A stretch of 64,000 bases of DNA from an uncultured Duncaniella sp. (GTDB taxonomy: Bacteria; Bacteroidota; Bacteroidia; Bacteroidales; Muribaculaceae), in contig CATWQI010000010.1 in the NCBI GenBank assembly GCA_958352885.1, forward strand, positions 62,001 to 126,000, in the 5' to 3' direction. The notes below the pieces were generated by a model. It made no database searches and was not told the DNA's origin. It worked only from the letters and a program-made list of their open reading frames with translations. Within the stretch, counting starts at the first letter, position 1; every line of letters begins with the position of its first letter. A program made the position numbers and the translations under genes. Below, one piece after another: positions 33,955 through 43,450 of the stretch.

Positions 33955-35226
33955 ATGCTTACGCTACAACAGATAAAAGAGGATCCCGAACGGGTGATAG
34001 CCCGTCTCGCCGTGAAAGGTTTTGACGGCAAACAGGGTGTAAACGATGTGATAGACTTTGATGACGAGCGCCGAAGCCTTCAGTTTCAGAATGACAATCT
34101 GTCAGCCGAACTCAAGAAGTATGCCGACTCAATAGGCAAACTTATGAAGGAGGGGAGAGCTGATGAGGCAAACGAGGCAAAAAAGAAGGTGGCTGAAATC
34201 AAGGCGGAGCAGAAGGAGATAGCCGATCGTCTGACCGTGACCGAGAATGCTATCCGTGACATACTCCTCGGGATGCCCAACGTGCCATGCGACGCTGTGC
34301 CCGAAGGGAAGAGCGCGGAGGACAACGTGGTGGAAAAGACCGGAGGTAAGATGCCGGAGTTGCCCGCCGATGCGCTACCTCACTGGGAGCTCGCCAAGAA
34401 GTACAATCTTATCAACTTTGACCTTGGGGTGAAGATAACCGGTCCCGGTTTTCCGGTGTATATCGGCAAGGGAGCCCGTCTGCAGCGCGCATTGATACAG
34501 TTTTTCCTCGATGAGGCAGGGAAGGCCGGTTACCTCGAAATACAGCCGCCTTATGTGGTGAACGAGGCATCGGGCTATGGCACAGGTCAGCTTCCCGACA
34601 AGGAGGGGCAGATGTATCTTATCAACGAAGATAAGCTCTATCTAATCCCTACAGCCGAGGTGCCTGTCACCAATCTCTATCGTGACGTCATTATCCCCGG
34701 CGAGCAGCTTCCGATAAAGAACTGCGCATACTCGGCTTGCTTCCGCCGCGAGGCAGGCTCCTATGGCAAGGATGTGCGCGGCCTTAACCGTCTGCACCAG
34801 TTTGACAAGGTGGAGATAGTGCGCATCGAGAAGCCGGAGAATTCATACGCCGCGCTTGAAGAGATGAAGGACCATGTGCAGGGACTCGTGGAAAAACTCG
34901 GGTTGCCATGGCACATACTCCGTCTGTGTGGCGGAGACATGAGCTTCACCTCGTCAATAACCTTTGACTTCGAGGTTTACTCCGCCGCCCAGGGCAGATG
35001 GCTCGAGGTTTCGTCGGTATCCAACTTCGAGACCTATCAGGCAAACCGTCTGAAGTGCCGCTACCGTGGAGAGGACAAGAAGACCCATCTCTGCCATACG
35101 CTCAACGGCTCTGCGCTTGCATTGCCCCGAATCGTGGCAGCCATTCTGGAAAACAATCAGACACCTGACGGCATCGTGGTGCCCGAATGTCTGCGCAAGT
35201 ATACAGGATTTGACATCATCGACTGA
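33955..35226 (+). CDS. serS: Serine-tRNA ligase
   Basis: This 423-residue class II synthetase charges tRNA-Ser. Its N-terminal coiled-coil arm (residues ~30-100, rich in KKxxE) binds the long variable arm. The catalytic domain has TAEVPVTNLYRD near residue 231, motif 2 in CFRREAGSYGKDVRGLNRLHQFDKVEI near residues 262-288, and motif 3 in LNGSALALPRIVAAILE near residue 382. The length is typical. A hairpin with an AAAGGGG stem follows the stop. Confidence 0.96.
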   Translation: MLTLQQIKEDPERVIARLAVKGFDGKQGVNDVIDFDDERRSLQFQNDNLSAELKKYADSIGKLMKEGRADEANEAKKKVAEIKAEQKEIADRLTVTENAIRDILLGMPNVPCDAVPEGKSAEDNVVEKTGGKMPELPADALPHWELAKKYNLINFDLGVKITGPGFPVYIGKGARLQRALIQFFLDEAGKAGYLEIQPPYVVNEASGYGTGQLPDKEGQMYLINEDKLYLIPTAEVPVTNLYRDVIIPGEQLPIKNCAYSACFRREAGSYGKDVRGLNRLHQFDKVEIVRIEKPENSYAALEEMKDHVQGLVEKLGLPWHILRLCGGDMSFTSSITFDFEVYSAAQGRWLEVSSVSNFETYQANRLKCRYRGEDKKTHLCHTLNGSALALPRIVAAILENNQTPDGIVVPECLRKYTGFDIID

Positions 35227-35251
35227 CAGGGCTTGATGCGATAATCAGGAT

Positions 35252-35284
35252 AAAAGGGGTGTTGCCATCCGGCTCACCCCCTTT
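35252..35284 (+). terminator. Terminator after serS
   Basis: AAAAGGGGTG pairs with CACCCCCTTT around a loop of about 13 bases. It ends in the T-run of the right arm and lies 26 bases after the stop. Confidence 0.65.
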
Positions 35285-35380
35285 GTCGTACATTGCCCGG
35301 ATGCGTGGCAGAACATTGTAAGTCGGTGGACGTTTTCAATGTAGAAACAGTTCCACATCAATTTTAATTCAGTAAAAGTT

Positions 35381-35716
35381 ATGGAAACAACACGACAAGC
35401 CAAAATATCCCGTCTCCTTCAGAAGGAGCTTAGTGAAATCTTTCGTCAGCAGACAGCCAAGACCCACGGGACACTTGTGTCGGTAAGCATAGTCAGGGTG
35501 TCGCCTGACCTTAGCGTTGCCAAAGTGTATCTGTCAATATTCCCGTCGGAAAAGTCTCAGGAACTGCTCGAGAGCATACGCAACAGCGCCAAGACTATAC
35601 GCTATGAGCTTGCCCAGAAGGTGCGCTTCCAGCTGCGCAAGTGCCCGGAACTCGCATTCTATCTCGATGATTCGCTGGATTATATAGAGAATATAGACAA
35701 GCTGCTTGACAAATAA
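35381..35716 (+). CDS. rbfA: Ribosome-binding factor A
   Basis: This 111-residue protein has the type II KH-like fold of RbfA, which helps mature the 5' end of 16S rRNA in the 30S particle. Matching stretches are TRQAKISRLLQKELSEIF at the start, VSIVRVSPDLSVAKVYLSIFP near residues 34-55, and VRFQLRKCPELAFYLDDSLDY near residues 85-105. The downstream permease gene begins about 40 bases later, a linkage common in Bacteroidetes. Confidence 0.94.
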   Translation: METTRQAKISRLLQKELSEIFRQQTAKTHGTLVSVSIVRVSPDLSVAKVYLSIFPSEKSQELLESIRNSAKTIRYELAQKVRFQLRKCPELAFYLDDSLDYIENIDKLLDK

Positions 35717-35758
35717 AACATTGAATCCTCGGATTTGTACCAACATGCTCCCCGCACT

Positions 35759-36985
35759 ATGCTGTCACTGCGCATAGCCCTACGCTATCTTCTTGCAAAG
35801 AAAAGTCATACTGCCGTAAATGTGATATCGCTGATTTCTATGGCGGGTATCGCAGTTGCAGCTATGGCCATGGTGTGTGTGCTTTCGGTGTTTAACGGTT
35901 TTTCAGACCTTGCGCTCGAACGGCTCTCACTGGTGGACCCGGATGTGAAGGTGACACCTGCGAGAGGTAAGGTGATTTCAAATGCCGACTCGCTTGCTGA
36001 AGTGATAGGGGGGATGCCCGGGGTGAGACGCGTTGCGGTGACTGTGGAGGATGAGGCTCTGGCTATATTTGACGGGGCGCAGGCTCCAACGGTGGTGAGA
36101 GGCGTTCCGGAGGGGTATTCGGAGCTGTCGGAAGTAGGCAATCTCGTGATAGACGGCGAGATGATGGATGGAGCCGACGCAATGGGGCACGGATATGCGG
36201 CTCTGAGTGTCGGTACTGCCATAAAACTCGGTGCGCGCCCGAATCCTGAATGTCAGCTCCTTGTGACTGTACCGCGCAGACTCGGGAGGATTAATCCGGC
36301 TTTTCCGATGGCGGCTTTCCGCACGGATACACTTGTGGTCAGTGCTGTGTATCAGACAAATCAGGCTGAGTTTGACAACGATATGCTGTATATGCCGCTG
36401 TCGGTGGCAAGGGATTTGCTGGACTATTCGACGGAAGGGAGTGCGGTGGAGGTCGCTCTGGAGCCTGGGGCTGATGCGGATAAGATGATTGGGAGTATAC
36501 AGTCGGCACTTGGCGACTCGTATCTGGTAGCAGACCGCCTGAGGCAGCAATCGGATTCGTTCAGAATGATAGCGATTGAGAAATGGATAACATTCCTGAT
36601 GCTGGTGTTTGTGCTTGTCATGGCGTCGTTCAATATACTTTCGACCATGTCGATGCTTATAATCGAGAAGGAGGGGAATCTGCAGATACTGCGCTGCATG
36701 GGGGCTACGGAGGGTATGCTGCGACGTATATTTCTTGACGAGGGGATACTCATAGCTGCCGCCGGCGGGGTGGTCGGGATAATTTTAGGAGTGGTGCTGT
36801 GTGTGCTTCAGCAGCAATTCGGGCTCATATCACTCGGCGGCGACCATAGCCAGATGTCGATTGACGCTTATCCGTGCCGTCTTGATATTGCTGATGTGGT
36901 GGCGGTGGCATTGGTGGTCGGGATAATAGGGTTCCTGTCGGGATTCATCTCCTCACGCAGTCTTCCTGCGGAAAAGATAAAATAA
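35759..36985 (+). CDS. LolC/LolE-type ABC transporter permease (FtsX family)
   Basis: The product is 408 residues if the ATG at 35759 is used; a TTG at 35735 would add 8 residues without family support. It starts LSLRIALRYLLAKKSHTAVNVISLISMAGIAVA, typical of Bacteroidetes LolE-like proteins. It has one N-terminal transmembrane helix, a large periplasmic MacB-like domain (residues ~50-270), and three C-terminal helices. The region IEKWITFLMLVFVLVMASFNILSTMSMLIIEKEGNLQILRCMGA is the FtsX core. It probably releases lipoproteins from the inner membrane. The ATPase partner is not adjacent. Confidence 0.88.
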   Translation: MLSLRIALRYLLAKKSHTAVNVISLISMAGIAVAAMAMVCVLSVFNGFSDLALERLSLVDPDVKVTPARGKVISNADSLAEVIGGMPGVRRVAVTVEDEALAIFDGAQAPTVVRGVPEGYSELSEVGNLVIDGEMMDGADAMGHGYAALSVGTAIKLGARPNPECQLLVTVPRRLGRINPAFPMAAFRTDTLVVSAVYQTNQAEFDNDMLYMPLSVARDLLDYSTEGSAVEVALEPGADADKMIGSIQSALGDSYLVADRLRQQSDSFRMIAIEKWITFLMLVFVLVMASFNILSTMSMLIIEKEGNLQILRCMGATEGMLRRIFLDEGILIAAAGGVVGIILGVVLCVLQQQFGLISLGGDHSQMSIDAYPCRLDIADVVAVALVVGIIGFLSGFISSRSLPAEKIK

Positions 36986-37021
36986 AAATTCCGGGTGCGG
37001 AGCTTTTTTGGAGTCCAACTA

Positions 37022-37052
37022 TTGACATAAGGCTCTAAATTTCGTATCTTAG
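37022..37052 (+). promoter_or_regulatory. Promoter of manC
   Basis: TTG (37022-37024), 20 bases, then TATCTTAG (37045-37052), a one-base variant of TAnnTTTG. It lies 47 bases before the ATG. Confidence 0.6.
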
Positions 37053-37099
37053 CACCCCAATATATATTTAAATTAGTAATACTTAAACTCTATCTTGAT

Positions 37100-38179
37100 A
37101 TGTCATCTCATAGATATTGTGTCATCATGTGCGGCGGAGTTGGCAGCCGCTTCTGGCCTTATTCCCGTGAAAACCGCCCCAAGCAGTTTATCGACTTTCT
37201 GGGTACCGGGCGTTCACTTCTCCAGATGTCCTATGACCGCATACTCCCGATAGTTCCGAAGGAGAACATCGTGGTGGTGACAAATGAGAAATACGCACAT
37301 TTGATACGCGAGCAGTTGCCTGATATATCGGAATCGAATATCCTGCTTGAACCTGCACGCCGTAATACGGCTCCATGTATAGCATGGGCTGCTTACCATA
37401 TATCAGCCATAGACCCGGAGGCTTCGATGATAGTGACTCCGAGCGACCATCTGATAACTAACGAAAATCTATTCGAGGAGTGTGTGTCGAAGGGGTTTGA
37501 CTTTGTGGAGCGTAATGATGCTTTGCTGACCCTCGGGATTACTCCCGTGAGACCTGAGACCGGTTACGGGTATATACAGATAGGTCAGGAGGCTGAACCC
37601 GGCATATTGAAGGTGAAGACTTTCACGGAAAAGCCTAACAAGGAGCTTGCCACTGTGTTCCTTGAGTCAGGCGAGTTTTTCTGGAATTCCGGTATATTCC
37701 TATGGAAAGCGTCGTCGATTATAGAAGCGTTGCATAAGTATGATTCGGATCTCACGACATTGTTTGACAAGGGAGAGCTGAGTTTCGGCACTGATGCCGA
37801 GCGGGCGTTTATAGAACAGAATTTCCCGGCGTGTCCCGCCAACTCGATTGACTATGCCGTGATGGAGAAGGCTGACAATGTTTATGTGGAGTGTGTCAGC
37901 TTCGGCTGGAATGACCTCGGTACCTGGAGTGCGCTTTATGATAATTCACCCAAGAACATCGACGCGAATGTGATACATGACTGTAAGTCGCTTACCTATG
38001 ACTCGACAGGCAATATCTTTGCGGTCAAGGATGACAAACTGGTGGTGGTACACGGGCTTAAGGATTATATCATAGCCGATACCGGTGATGTGCTTCTGAT
38101 TTGTCCCAAGTCAGAGGAGCAGCGCATAAAGCAGATGGTCAACGACGTCAAGCTGGCATATAATGAGAAGTACCTGTAA
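37100..38179 (+). CDS. manC: Mannose-1-phosphate guanylyltransferase
   Basis: This 359-residue enzyme makes GDP-mannose from mannose-1-phosphate and GTP for glycan synthesis. The pyrophosphorylase signature CGGVGSRFWPYSRENRPKQFID lies at residues 11-32. VTPSDHLI near residue 112, FTEKPNKELA near residue 174, and FWNSGIFLWKA near residue 195 also match. The C-terminal isomerase domain of fused ManC proteins is absent, as usual in Bacteroidetes. The rel gene follows 24 bases downstream. Confidence 0.94.
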   Translation: MSSHRYCVIMCGGVGSRFWPYSRENRPKQFIDFLGTGRSLLQMSYDRILPIVPKENIVVVTNEKYAHLIREQLPDISESNILLEPARRNTAPCIAWAAYHISAIDPEASMIVTPSDHLITNENLFEECVSKGFDFVERNDALLTLGITPVRPETGYGYIQIGQEAEPGILKVKTFTEKPNKELATVFLESGEFFWNSGIFLWKASSIIEALHKYDSDLTTLFDKGELSFGTDAERAFIEQNFPACPANSIDYAVMEKADNVYVECVSFGWNDLGTWSALYDNSPKNIDANVIHDCKSLTYDSTGNIFAVKDDKLVVVHGLKDYIIADTGDVLLICPKSEEQRIKQMVNDVKLAYNEKYL

Positions 38180-38203
38180 CTTAAATCTTACCATATAGTA
38201 GTA

Positions 38204-40456
38204 ATGGAGCAATATAACATGACCCCCGAAGCAGAGGACAGATTGATAGAATCACAGTTCGAAGAACTCCTGGAGGGATACCTCGCGAGCAACCACAGGA
38301 AAAAAGTGGAAATAATAGAGCGGGCATTCCGTTTTGCCAAGGAGGCGCACAAAGGGGTGCGCAGACGTTCGGGCGAGCCATACATATTGCATCCCATTGC
38401 GGTGGCTAAGATTGCGTCGCAGGAAATAGGTCTCGGGTCAACTTCGATATGTGCGGCTTTGCTGCATGATGTGGTTGAGGACACGGAGTATACGGTGGCT
38501 GATATTGAACAGCATTTCGGCAAGAAAATCGCGCAGATAGTCGAGGGACTGACAAAAATATCAGGCGGTATATTTGGTGATAAGGCGTCGGCTCAGGCGG
38601 AGAATTTCCGTAAGCTGCTGCTTACCATGAGCGAGGATATACGGGTGGTGCTGATAAAGATGGCTGACAGGCTCCACAATATGCGCACACTCGGGTCGAT
38701 GGCTCCCAATAAGCAGTATAAGATTGCCGGCGAGACTCTGTATATCTATGCGCCGTTGGCTCATCGCCTCGGTCTGTTCGCAATCAAGACTGAACTCGAG
38801 GATTTGAGTTTCAAGTACGAGCATCCTGCTGAGTACGAGCGTCTGTCAAAACTGATAAGGCAGAGTGAGGAACGGCGAGAAATGGTATATAATGATTTTG
38901 CCACACCGATACTTAAGCGCCTTGACTCGATAGGTGTCGAATACGAGGCAAAGGCTCGGTTGAAATCCGTGTATTCGATATGGCGGAAGATGGAGAATAA
39001 GCATATACCGTTTGAGGAGGTATATGACCTGTATGCCATGCGAATTATATTTGACACCCCTAAGGATGTGTCGGAAAAGGAGATGTGCTATAAGATATAC
39101 TCGTCTCTGACTGATTTGTATCGCCCGCACCCTGACCGGACTCGTGACTGGATAGCAAATCCTAAGGCGAACGGATATCAGGCGTTGCATGTCACGCTAA
39201 TGGGGCCCGACGGTAATTGGGTAGAGGTGCAGATAAGAAGCCGGCGCATGGACGAGATAGCGGAAAAGGGATTTGCGGCGCATTGGAAATATAAGATAGG
39301 AGAGAGCGAGGAGGAGAAAGAGCTCAATGTGTGGCTTAAGACCATAAAGGATATTCTTGATGATCCGACTCCTAATGCTATAGACTTTCTGGATACGTTG
39401 AAGCTTAATCTGTTCGCATCGGAGATTGTGGTGTTTACTCCTAAAGGAGAATTGCTGACCCTTCCGGCGGGGGCTACGGTGCTTGATGTGGCTTTCACGC
39501 TGCACTCGGAGATAGGTGTCCACTGTATTGCGGGGAAAGTGAATCATAAGCTTGTTCCGCTGTCACAGAAGCTTAATTCCGGCGACCAGGTGGAGGTGCT
39601 GACTTCGCAGTCGCAGAGCCCGAAGCCTGAATGGATGAATTTTCTTGCCACGGCTAAGGCGAAGACGCGCCTCCGAAAGGAGCTCCGACGGGTGCAGATG
39701 CCTGTGATGGAAAAAGGGAAGAAGATTTTTGATGACTTCCTGGTACAGAATGATATCATATTAAATAATAATGTGATGACCAAGATTTTCGGGACCTATC
39801 AGGTGGCGAGCCGTGAGGAATTGTTCCAGAAGCTTGGTTCCGGTGAAGTTTCCATAGATGATTATCTTAATGTGAATACATCGAAGGGAGCTCGATCTCT
39901 TGTCTCTCGCTTGTTTCGGCTTGGTTTTGGAGGCGACAAAGCTTCCAGGCAGAACAGATTGTCATCGGATGAATCTTTGACGCCGAGTGTCAGCGGAAAA
40001 ATTAACACAAAGAAAACTTATGTGTTGAAGTTCAATGACAAGGAGCGAAATTTTACTTTTGCTGATTGTTGTCGTCCCATTCCCGGTGATGAGGTCATGG
40101 GATTTATCAATGATAATAATGAGGTGGAGGTGCATGCTCTCACGTGTCCGCGTGCACAAGTGCTCAAGGCAAGCTACGGTTCGCGCATACTTGCTACGAA
40201 GTGGGATGAAGTGGCAGGGAAGTTTATGGCAAATATCCGTATTGAGGGTATTGACCGCCACGGTATACTGTCGGAGCTTACCCGTATGATTTCAAATACG
40301 CTCGATATTGATATCCGTAAGCTGAATATCGAGGCGGATAAGGAGGTGTTCAGCTGTGACCTTGGAGTTCTTGTGGGCAGTACGGCTGACGTGGATAAGT
40401 TAATAAAGAAAATAATTAAAATTTCCGGAGTCAGGCGGGCTGATAGGGTAAAGTAA
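38204..40456 (+). CDS. rel: Bifunctional (p)ppGpp synthetase/hydrolase, Rel/SpoT type
   Basis: This 750-residue stringent-response enzyme has the HD hydrolase domain with LLHDVVEDT near residue 86. The synthetase domain carries RLKSVYSIWRKM near residue 250 and ANGYQALHVTLMGPDGNWVEVQIRS near residues 320-345. A TGS domain (VVFTPKGELLTLPAGATVLDVAF near residue 408) and a C-terminal ACT domain (IEGIDRHGILSELTRMI near residue 680) follow. Both catalytic halves look intact, so it should make and destroy the alarmone. It lies just after manC and upstream of tRNA-Phe. Confidence 0.95.
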   Translation: MEQYNMTPEAEDRLIESQFEELLEGYLASNHRKKVEIIERAFRFAKEAHKGVRRRSGEPYILHPIAVAKIASQEIGLGSTSICAALLHDVVEDTEYTVADIEQHFGKKIAQIVEGLTKISGGIFGDKASAQAENFRKLLLTMSEDIRVVLIKMADRLHNMRTLGSMAPNKQYKIAGETLYIYAPLAHRLGLFAIKTELEDLSFKYEHPAEYERLSKLIRQSEERREMVYNDFATPILKRLDSIGVEYEAKARLKSVYSIWRKMENKHIPFEEVYDLYAMRIIFDTPKDVSEKEMCYKIYSSLTDLYRPHPDRTRDWIANPKANGYQALHVTLMGPDGNWVEVQIRSRRMDEIAEKGFAAHWKYKIGESEEEKELNVWLKTIKDILDDPTPNAIDFLDTLKLNLFASEIVVFTPKGELLTLPAGATVLDVAFTLHSEIGVHCIAGKVNHKLVPLSQKLNSGDQVEVLTSQSQSPKPEWMNFLATAKAKTRLRKELRRVQMPVMEKGKKIFDDFLVQNDIILNNNVMTKIFGTYQVASREELFQKLGSGEVSIDDYLNVNTSKGARSLVSRLFRLGFGGDKASRQNRLSSDESLTPSVSGKINTKKTYVLKFNDKERNFTFADCCRPIPGDEVMGFINDNNEVEVHALTCPRAQVLKASYGSRILATKWDEVAGKFMANIRIEGIDRHGILSELTRMISNTLDIDIRKLNIEADKEVFSCDLGVLVGSTADVDKLIKKIIKISGVRRADRVK

Positions 40457-40592
40457 ACTGAGTCTCGTGTAAGGTGTTGGTATTTAGGTGTATAAATGAG
40501 GAGGACGTGGGCTGAATTGCGGTTGGAGTATCTCAGAATAGATATTTTCTAATCTGATTTTTGCAAAATGCACAAAAATACTTTGTGAAAAA

Positions 40593-40624
40593 TTTGCAAA
40601 GTCCAATAAAACTTCCTACCTTTG
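40593..40624 (+). promoter_or_regulatory. Promoter of tRNA-Phe
   Basis: TTTG (40593-40596), 20 bases, then TACCTTTG (40617-40624). Both boxes and the spacing are ideal. The mature tRNA begins 43 bases further on. Confidence 0.8.
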
Positions 40625-40666
40625 CAACGCAAAACAAGAAAGGCAGCTTTCAAATGCAATAATGAT

Positions 40667-40739
40667 GGTGCCATAGCTCAGTTGGTAGAGCAAAGGACTG
40701 AAAATCCTTGTGTCCCCGGTTCGATTCCTGGTGGCACCA
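40667..40739 (+). tRNA. tRNA-Phe (anticodon GAA)
   Basis: This 73-nt cloverleaf has a 7-bp acceptor stem (GGTGCCA with TGGCACC), a D-arm with AGCTCAGTTGGTAGAGC, and an anticodon stem AAGGA/TCCTT with loop CTGAAAA. The anticodon GAA is at 40700-40702. The T-loop is GGTTCGATTCC. The CCA end is not encoded. A promoter precedes it and a terminator hairpin follows. The 3' end appears to have served as an integration site. Confidence 0.97.
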
Positions 40740-40810
40740 CAAAAGACCGCTAATTCTCAATGAGTTGGCGGTCTTTTATTCAACTACACCCCTCCGAGTC
40801 ACCACAAAAG
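40735..40810 (+). repeat. Short direct repeat at the tRNA-Phe 3' end (possible attachment-site remnant)
   Basis: CACCACAAAAG occurs at the tRNA 3' end (40735-40745) and again at 40800-40810. GTCACCACA is repeated at 40798-40806 and 40810-40818, with an inverted copy TGTGGTGAC at 41005-41013. Such repeats are expected for integrase core or arm sites, but no integrase gene is present. The rest of 40778-41211 has no recognisable gene. Confidence 0.4.
40741..40777 (+). terminator. Terminator after tRNA-Phe
   Basis: AAAAGACCGC (40741-40750) pairs with GCGGTCTTTT (40768-40777), ending in a T-run. Confidence 0.85.
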
Positions 40811-41211
40811 TCACCACACCCACGCTAACGCGCTGAAATATTGATTGTTATATGTGTCGGCATAAGCACATATCTTTTCTTGTTGCGACTTAATACGCTG
40901 ATAATCAACACATCTTTCAAATTCATCCAAATCCATTCAAGCACATTCAACCCCACACCACAGCCTCTCACCCCCAAACTTTAACTATATTCGAGCCTCA
41001 AAAATGTGGTGACCTCAGCCTCATCGGCTTGTCGCTTTCGCCATGCCGAAAGAAAATTTCGCCGGGTCGCCACGCTAAGACTTTTAAGAGAGAAGTAAAG
41101 AGATAATGTAGGTATACATAAAAAGGGATGCCTTCACAATGTTGTTATTGTGAGACTTATATTTTTCAAGTAAGTAGCATATAATTCAAGAAATATAATT
41201 CATCACAGTAT

Positions 41212-43185
41212 TTATTCCTGTTCGATTTGCAGACGTAATTGTTCAGCTCTTTCTGAGGAAATTCCCATACGAGATGCCATGCGAAAAAGGATTCTAAGGT
41301 CTTTTTCTGTTATCCTTCCATCTTCTTCAAGGCATAATTTTATCTCGTTAATAAATTCCAATTCTGCAGGAGTATAAGAAGGCTTCAACTCTTTGACAAG
41401 TTCCTTTGCTCTTTCATCGGTAATACCTAATCGTAAACGCAAACGATCAAGCATTCTCTCTTCTTTTGGAGAAATTACGCCATCTTCCTCAAGGCAGAAT
41501 TTGTATTCATCAATATACTCCTTCTCCTCAGCGGTCAGCAACTGTTGCCTATGGGCACTTTCACCTACTATCCCGGTTGGCTCTTTGAAGTCTTTTATAG
41601 ACCTGAATAGCACATGGATGTTCCACTCCGTTTCCGTTGATGTTTTGAATTGAGATTCAAAATTGCCTTGCACATTGGCATTTACTTTAGTCCAAATATA
41701 TTTGGCGGAAATTTCAATGTCTGAAACTTCGTTAATACTTGTGAATCGCGTTTCAGAAGATTGTATGCTCTCGGAGTATTCTAGAATATTATTTTTAAGT
41801 CTTTGCTCTACAAGACGCTGCCATTGGGGTTGCTCGGCATACCAAATAAGGTTCTCTGGAAGATATGGTTTATTCATTGGATCAAGACGGATCGTAAGTG
41901 TCCTGGTTGAATTGCAATCAGAACTGTTATTTGTTTCCTTACTTTGTGAAGATTGTCCATTTGCCGAAAAAAGTTTGATCTCAGCTGAACCTGTTAGAGT
42001 CTTTGCGGAGTTGCTCATCTCCTTGACTCTTTTACCCCTAACTGTGGAGATTTCAATGGTCTCTGCTCCGAGGCATTCTAAAAGATAGCATAATTCATTA
42101 ACTTTATCGGCAAAGAAAATATCCTCTGATTTATCATATGGTACGTAAAGACCAATATTGTATGGGTGTGCAATGTATAACTGATTGGGATAGGGATGTC
42201 CAAATGGAAATCTGAATGCCGCAGGAACATTCGATGATCTGAACACATCAATCCCTCCTATTGCGCATCCCCCGATTTCATTATCATGCAAAACCATACA
42301 AAATTTACGATCCGCGTAATCGTATATATTTATGTAATCCTCCCATATTTCCTTCATTTCTTCTTCGGTATTGGCTATGCTATTCAGATCATCCTGTGGA
42401 TTATCAGAAGTCTCAAGGCTATTGACATAACAATTCCTTGCATTGTAAGTTTCTCCTATCAATTCATATAAAAATGCCTTGTTGCGATATATGGTACTAT
42501 TCATGCTATCTCCAGATTCAGCACATTCCAGTGCTGAATCCATAGCGTTTATAGCCTCTCTCACTCGTGCGTCATCCACTTCATTAGCTTGGCTCTGTTC
42601 AATGTATATGGTTCGACCCTTGTAAAAATAGCCATGTAAATCCAGCGGTTGTGATTGGATTATAGAATCAGCTAAGATTTCAGCTTCTTCCAACTTCCCT
42701 TGCTCAATAAGATCAAGAGGACTGAGATCTGGTTCCTGAGTTTCTGCGATTTTAGTTAGAAATAAACAAATACTTGAAGCTCTCCTTGAAACATGGTTGT
42801 CATCGCACTTCATCAACAAATCTTTGTCCAATTGCGCTACAACATCTTCCCCATTGCAGAAATAAAAAACAAGCTCTTTATATACAACAGAGCTGAAACC
42901 AGTCCATTCGATGACAAACTCATCTTCAGGATGATCATTGTCAGAAATGATATATAACCCTCTCTCTGTGATGACGGTTCCTTGGTCTTTATTATTCCAA
43001 AAGCCTGTATCACGAAGTAATAGTATTTCTTCGTTTATGGATATATTAAAATTTTTACGAATTATTCTTCTGTCAGAATCGGAAAGTTTGTTAAACGTAA
43101 TGCAATCGGATCCATTGCTCATTCCGAACCACTTTGGCTGTTTTTGAAAAGATTTTTTTATAAAAGACATTATATCAATTTCCAT
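41212..43185 (-). CDS. Large cytoplasmic protein with TPR-like middle and two TerB-like C-terminal repeats, unknown function
   Basis: This 657-residue protein has no signal peptide or membrane helix. Residues ~1-145 are beta-rich and may be a PH-like domain (VITERGLYIISDN near residue 71). Residues ~150-270 are helical and TPR-like. A central region with LYIAHPYNIGLYVPYD near residue 327 matches nothing known to me. The C-terminus has two ~53-residue copies of the pattern LTxxExEYIxExKxCLEEDGxIxxxExRxLxRxxxRxGI…ERAxEL, resembling TerB-type helical units. It is AT-rich and sits in a probable decayed island next to tRNA-Phe. A stress or defence role is possible but unsupported. Confidence 0.6.
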   Translation of the reverse strand: MEIDIMSFIKKSFQKQPKWFGMSNGSDCITFNKLSDSDRRIIRKNFNISINEEILLLRDTGFWNNKDQGTVITERGLYIISDNDHPEDEFVIEWTGFSSVVYKELVFYFCNGEDVVAQLDKDLLMKCDDNHVSRRASSICLFLTKIAETQEPDLSPLDLIEQGKLEEAEILADSIIQSQPLDLHGYFYKGRTIYIEQSQANEVDDARVREAINAMDSALECAESGDSMNSTIYRNKAFLYELIGETYNARNCYVNSLETSDNPQDDLNSIANTEEEMKEIWEDYINIYDYADRKFCMVLHDNEIGGCAIGGIDVFRSSNVPAAFRFPFGHPYPNQLYIAHPYNIGLYVPYDKSEDIFFADKVNELCYLLECLGAETIEISTVRGKRVKEMSNSAKTLTGSAEIKLFSANGQSSQSKETNNSSDCNSTRTLTIRLDPMNKPYLPENLIWYAEQPQWQRLVEQRLKNNILEYSESIQSSETRFTSINEVSDIEISAKYIWTKVNANVQGNFESQFKTSTETEWNIHVLFRSIKDFKEPTGIVGESAHRQQLLTAEEKEYIDEYKFCLEEDGVISPKEERMLDRLRLRLGITDERAKELVKELKPSYTPAELEFINEIKLCLEEDGRITEKDLRILFRMASRMGISSERAEQLRLQIEQE

Positions 43186-43283
43186 ATGGTGATGTGTTTG
43201 TATCTTATACCCTCCAATTAAGAATTATAAGTATCTAAATACGACCATTAGTGTTTTCACTACATCCCACCCTGCTTAACCCC

Positions 43284-43338
43284 AGACCGGAGGGCGGACA
43301 GACCTCACCCTATTGGCGTGGTCTGCGAGGCGGTCTGT
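43284..43338. repeat. Nested inverted repeats, possible transfer origin remnant
   Basis: CAGACC occurs at 43284-43289 and 43300-43305, and its complement GGTCTG at 43321-43326 and 43333-43338. The four arms form a nested hairpin in a GC-richer patch, 113 bases from the relaxase fragment. The layout recalls mobilisation origins, but no nic site is recognised. Confidence 0.35.
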
Positions 43339-43450
43339 GACAGTAAAGTTAATAATAAATTCTGAGATTATGAGCATATTATGCTGAAAAACATAATTTC
43401 CCAGTCAATAATTGCTACCGAGGTTCATGTTTCTCTCGGTGGCGTTGTTA

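Noticed and set aside
35735..35758. TTG start giving an 8-residue longer permease
   Set aside because: The extra residues (YQHAPRT) are not typical of the family, and the ATG at 35759 begins exactly at the conserved start.
40778..41211. Possible integrase gene after tRNA-Phe
   Set aside because: All frames are interrupted, and no R-H-R-Y recombinase motif is found on either strand. Only short repeats remain.
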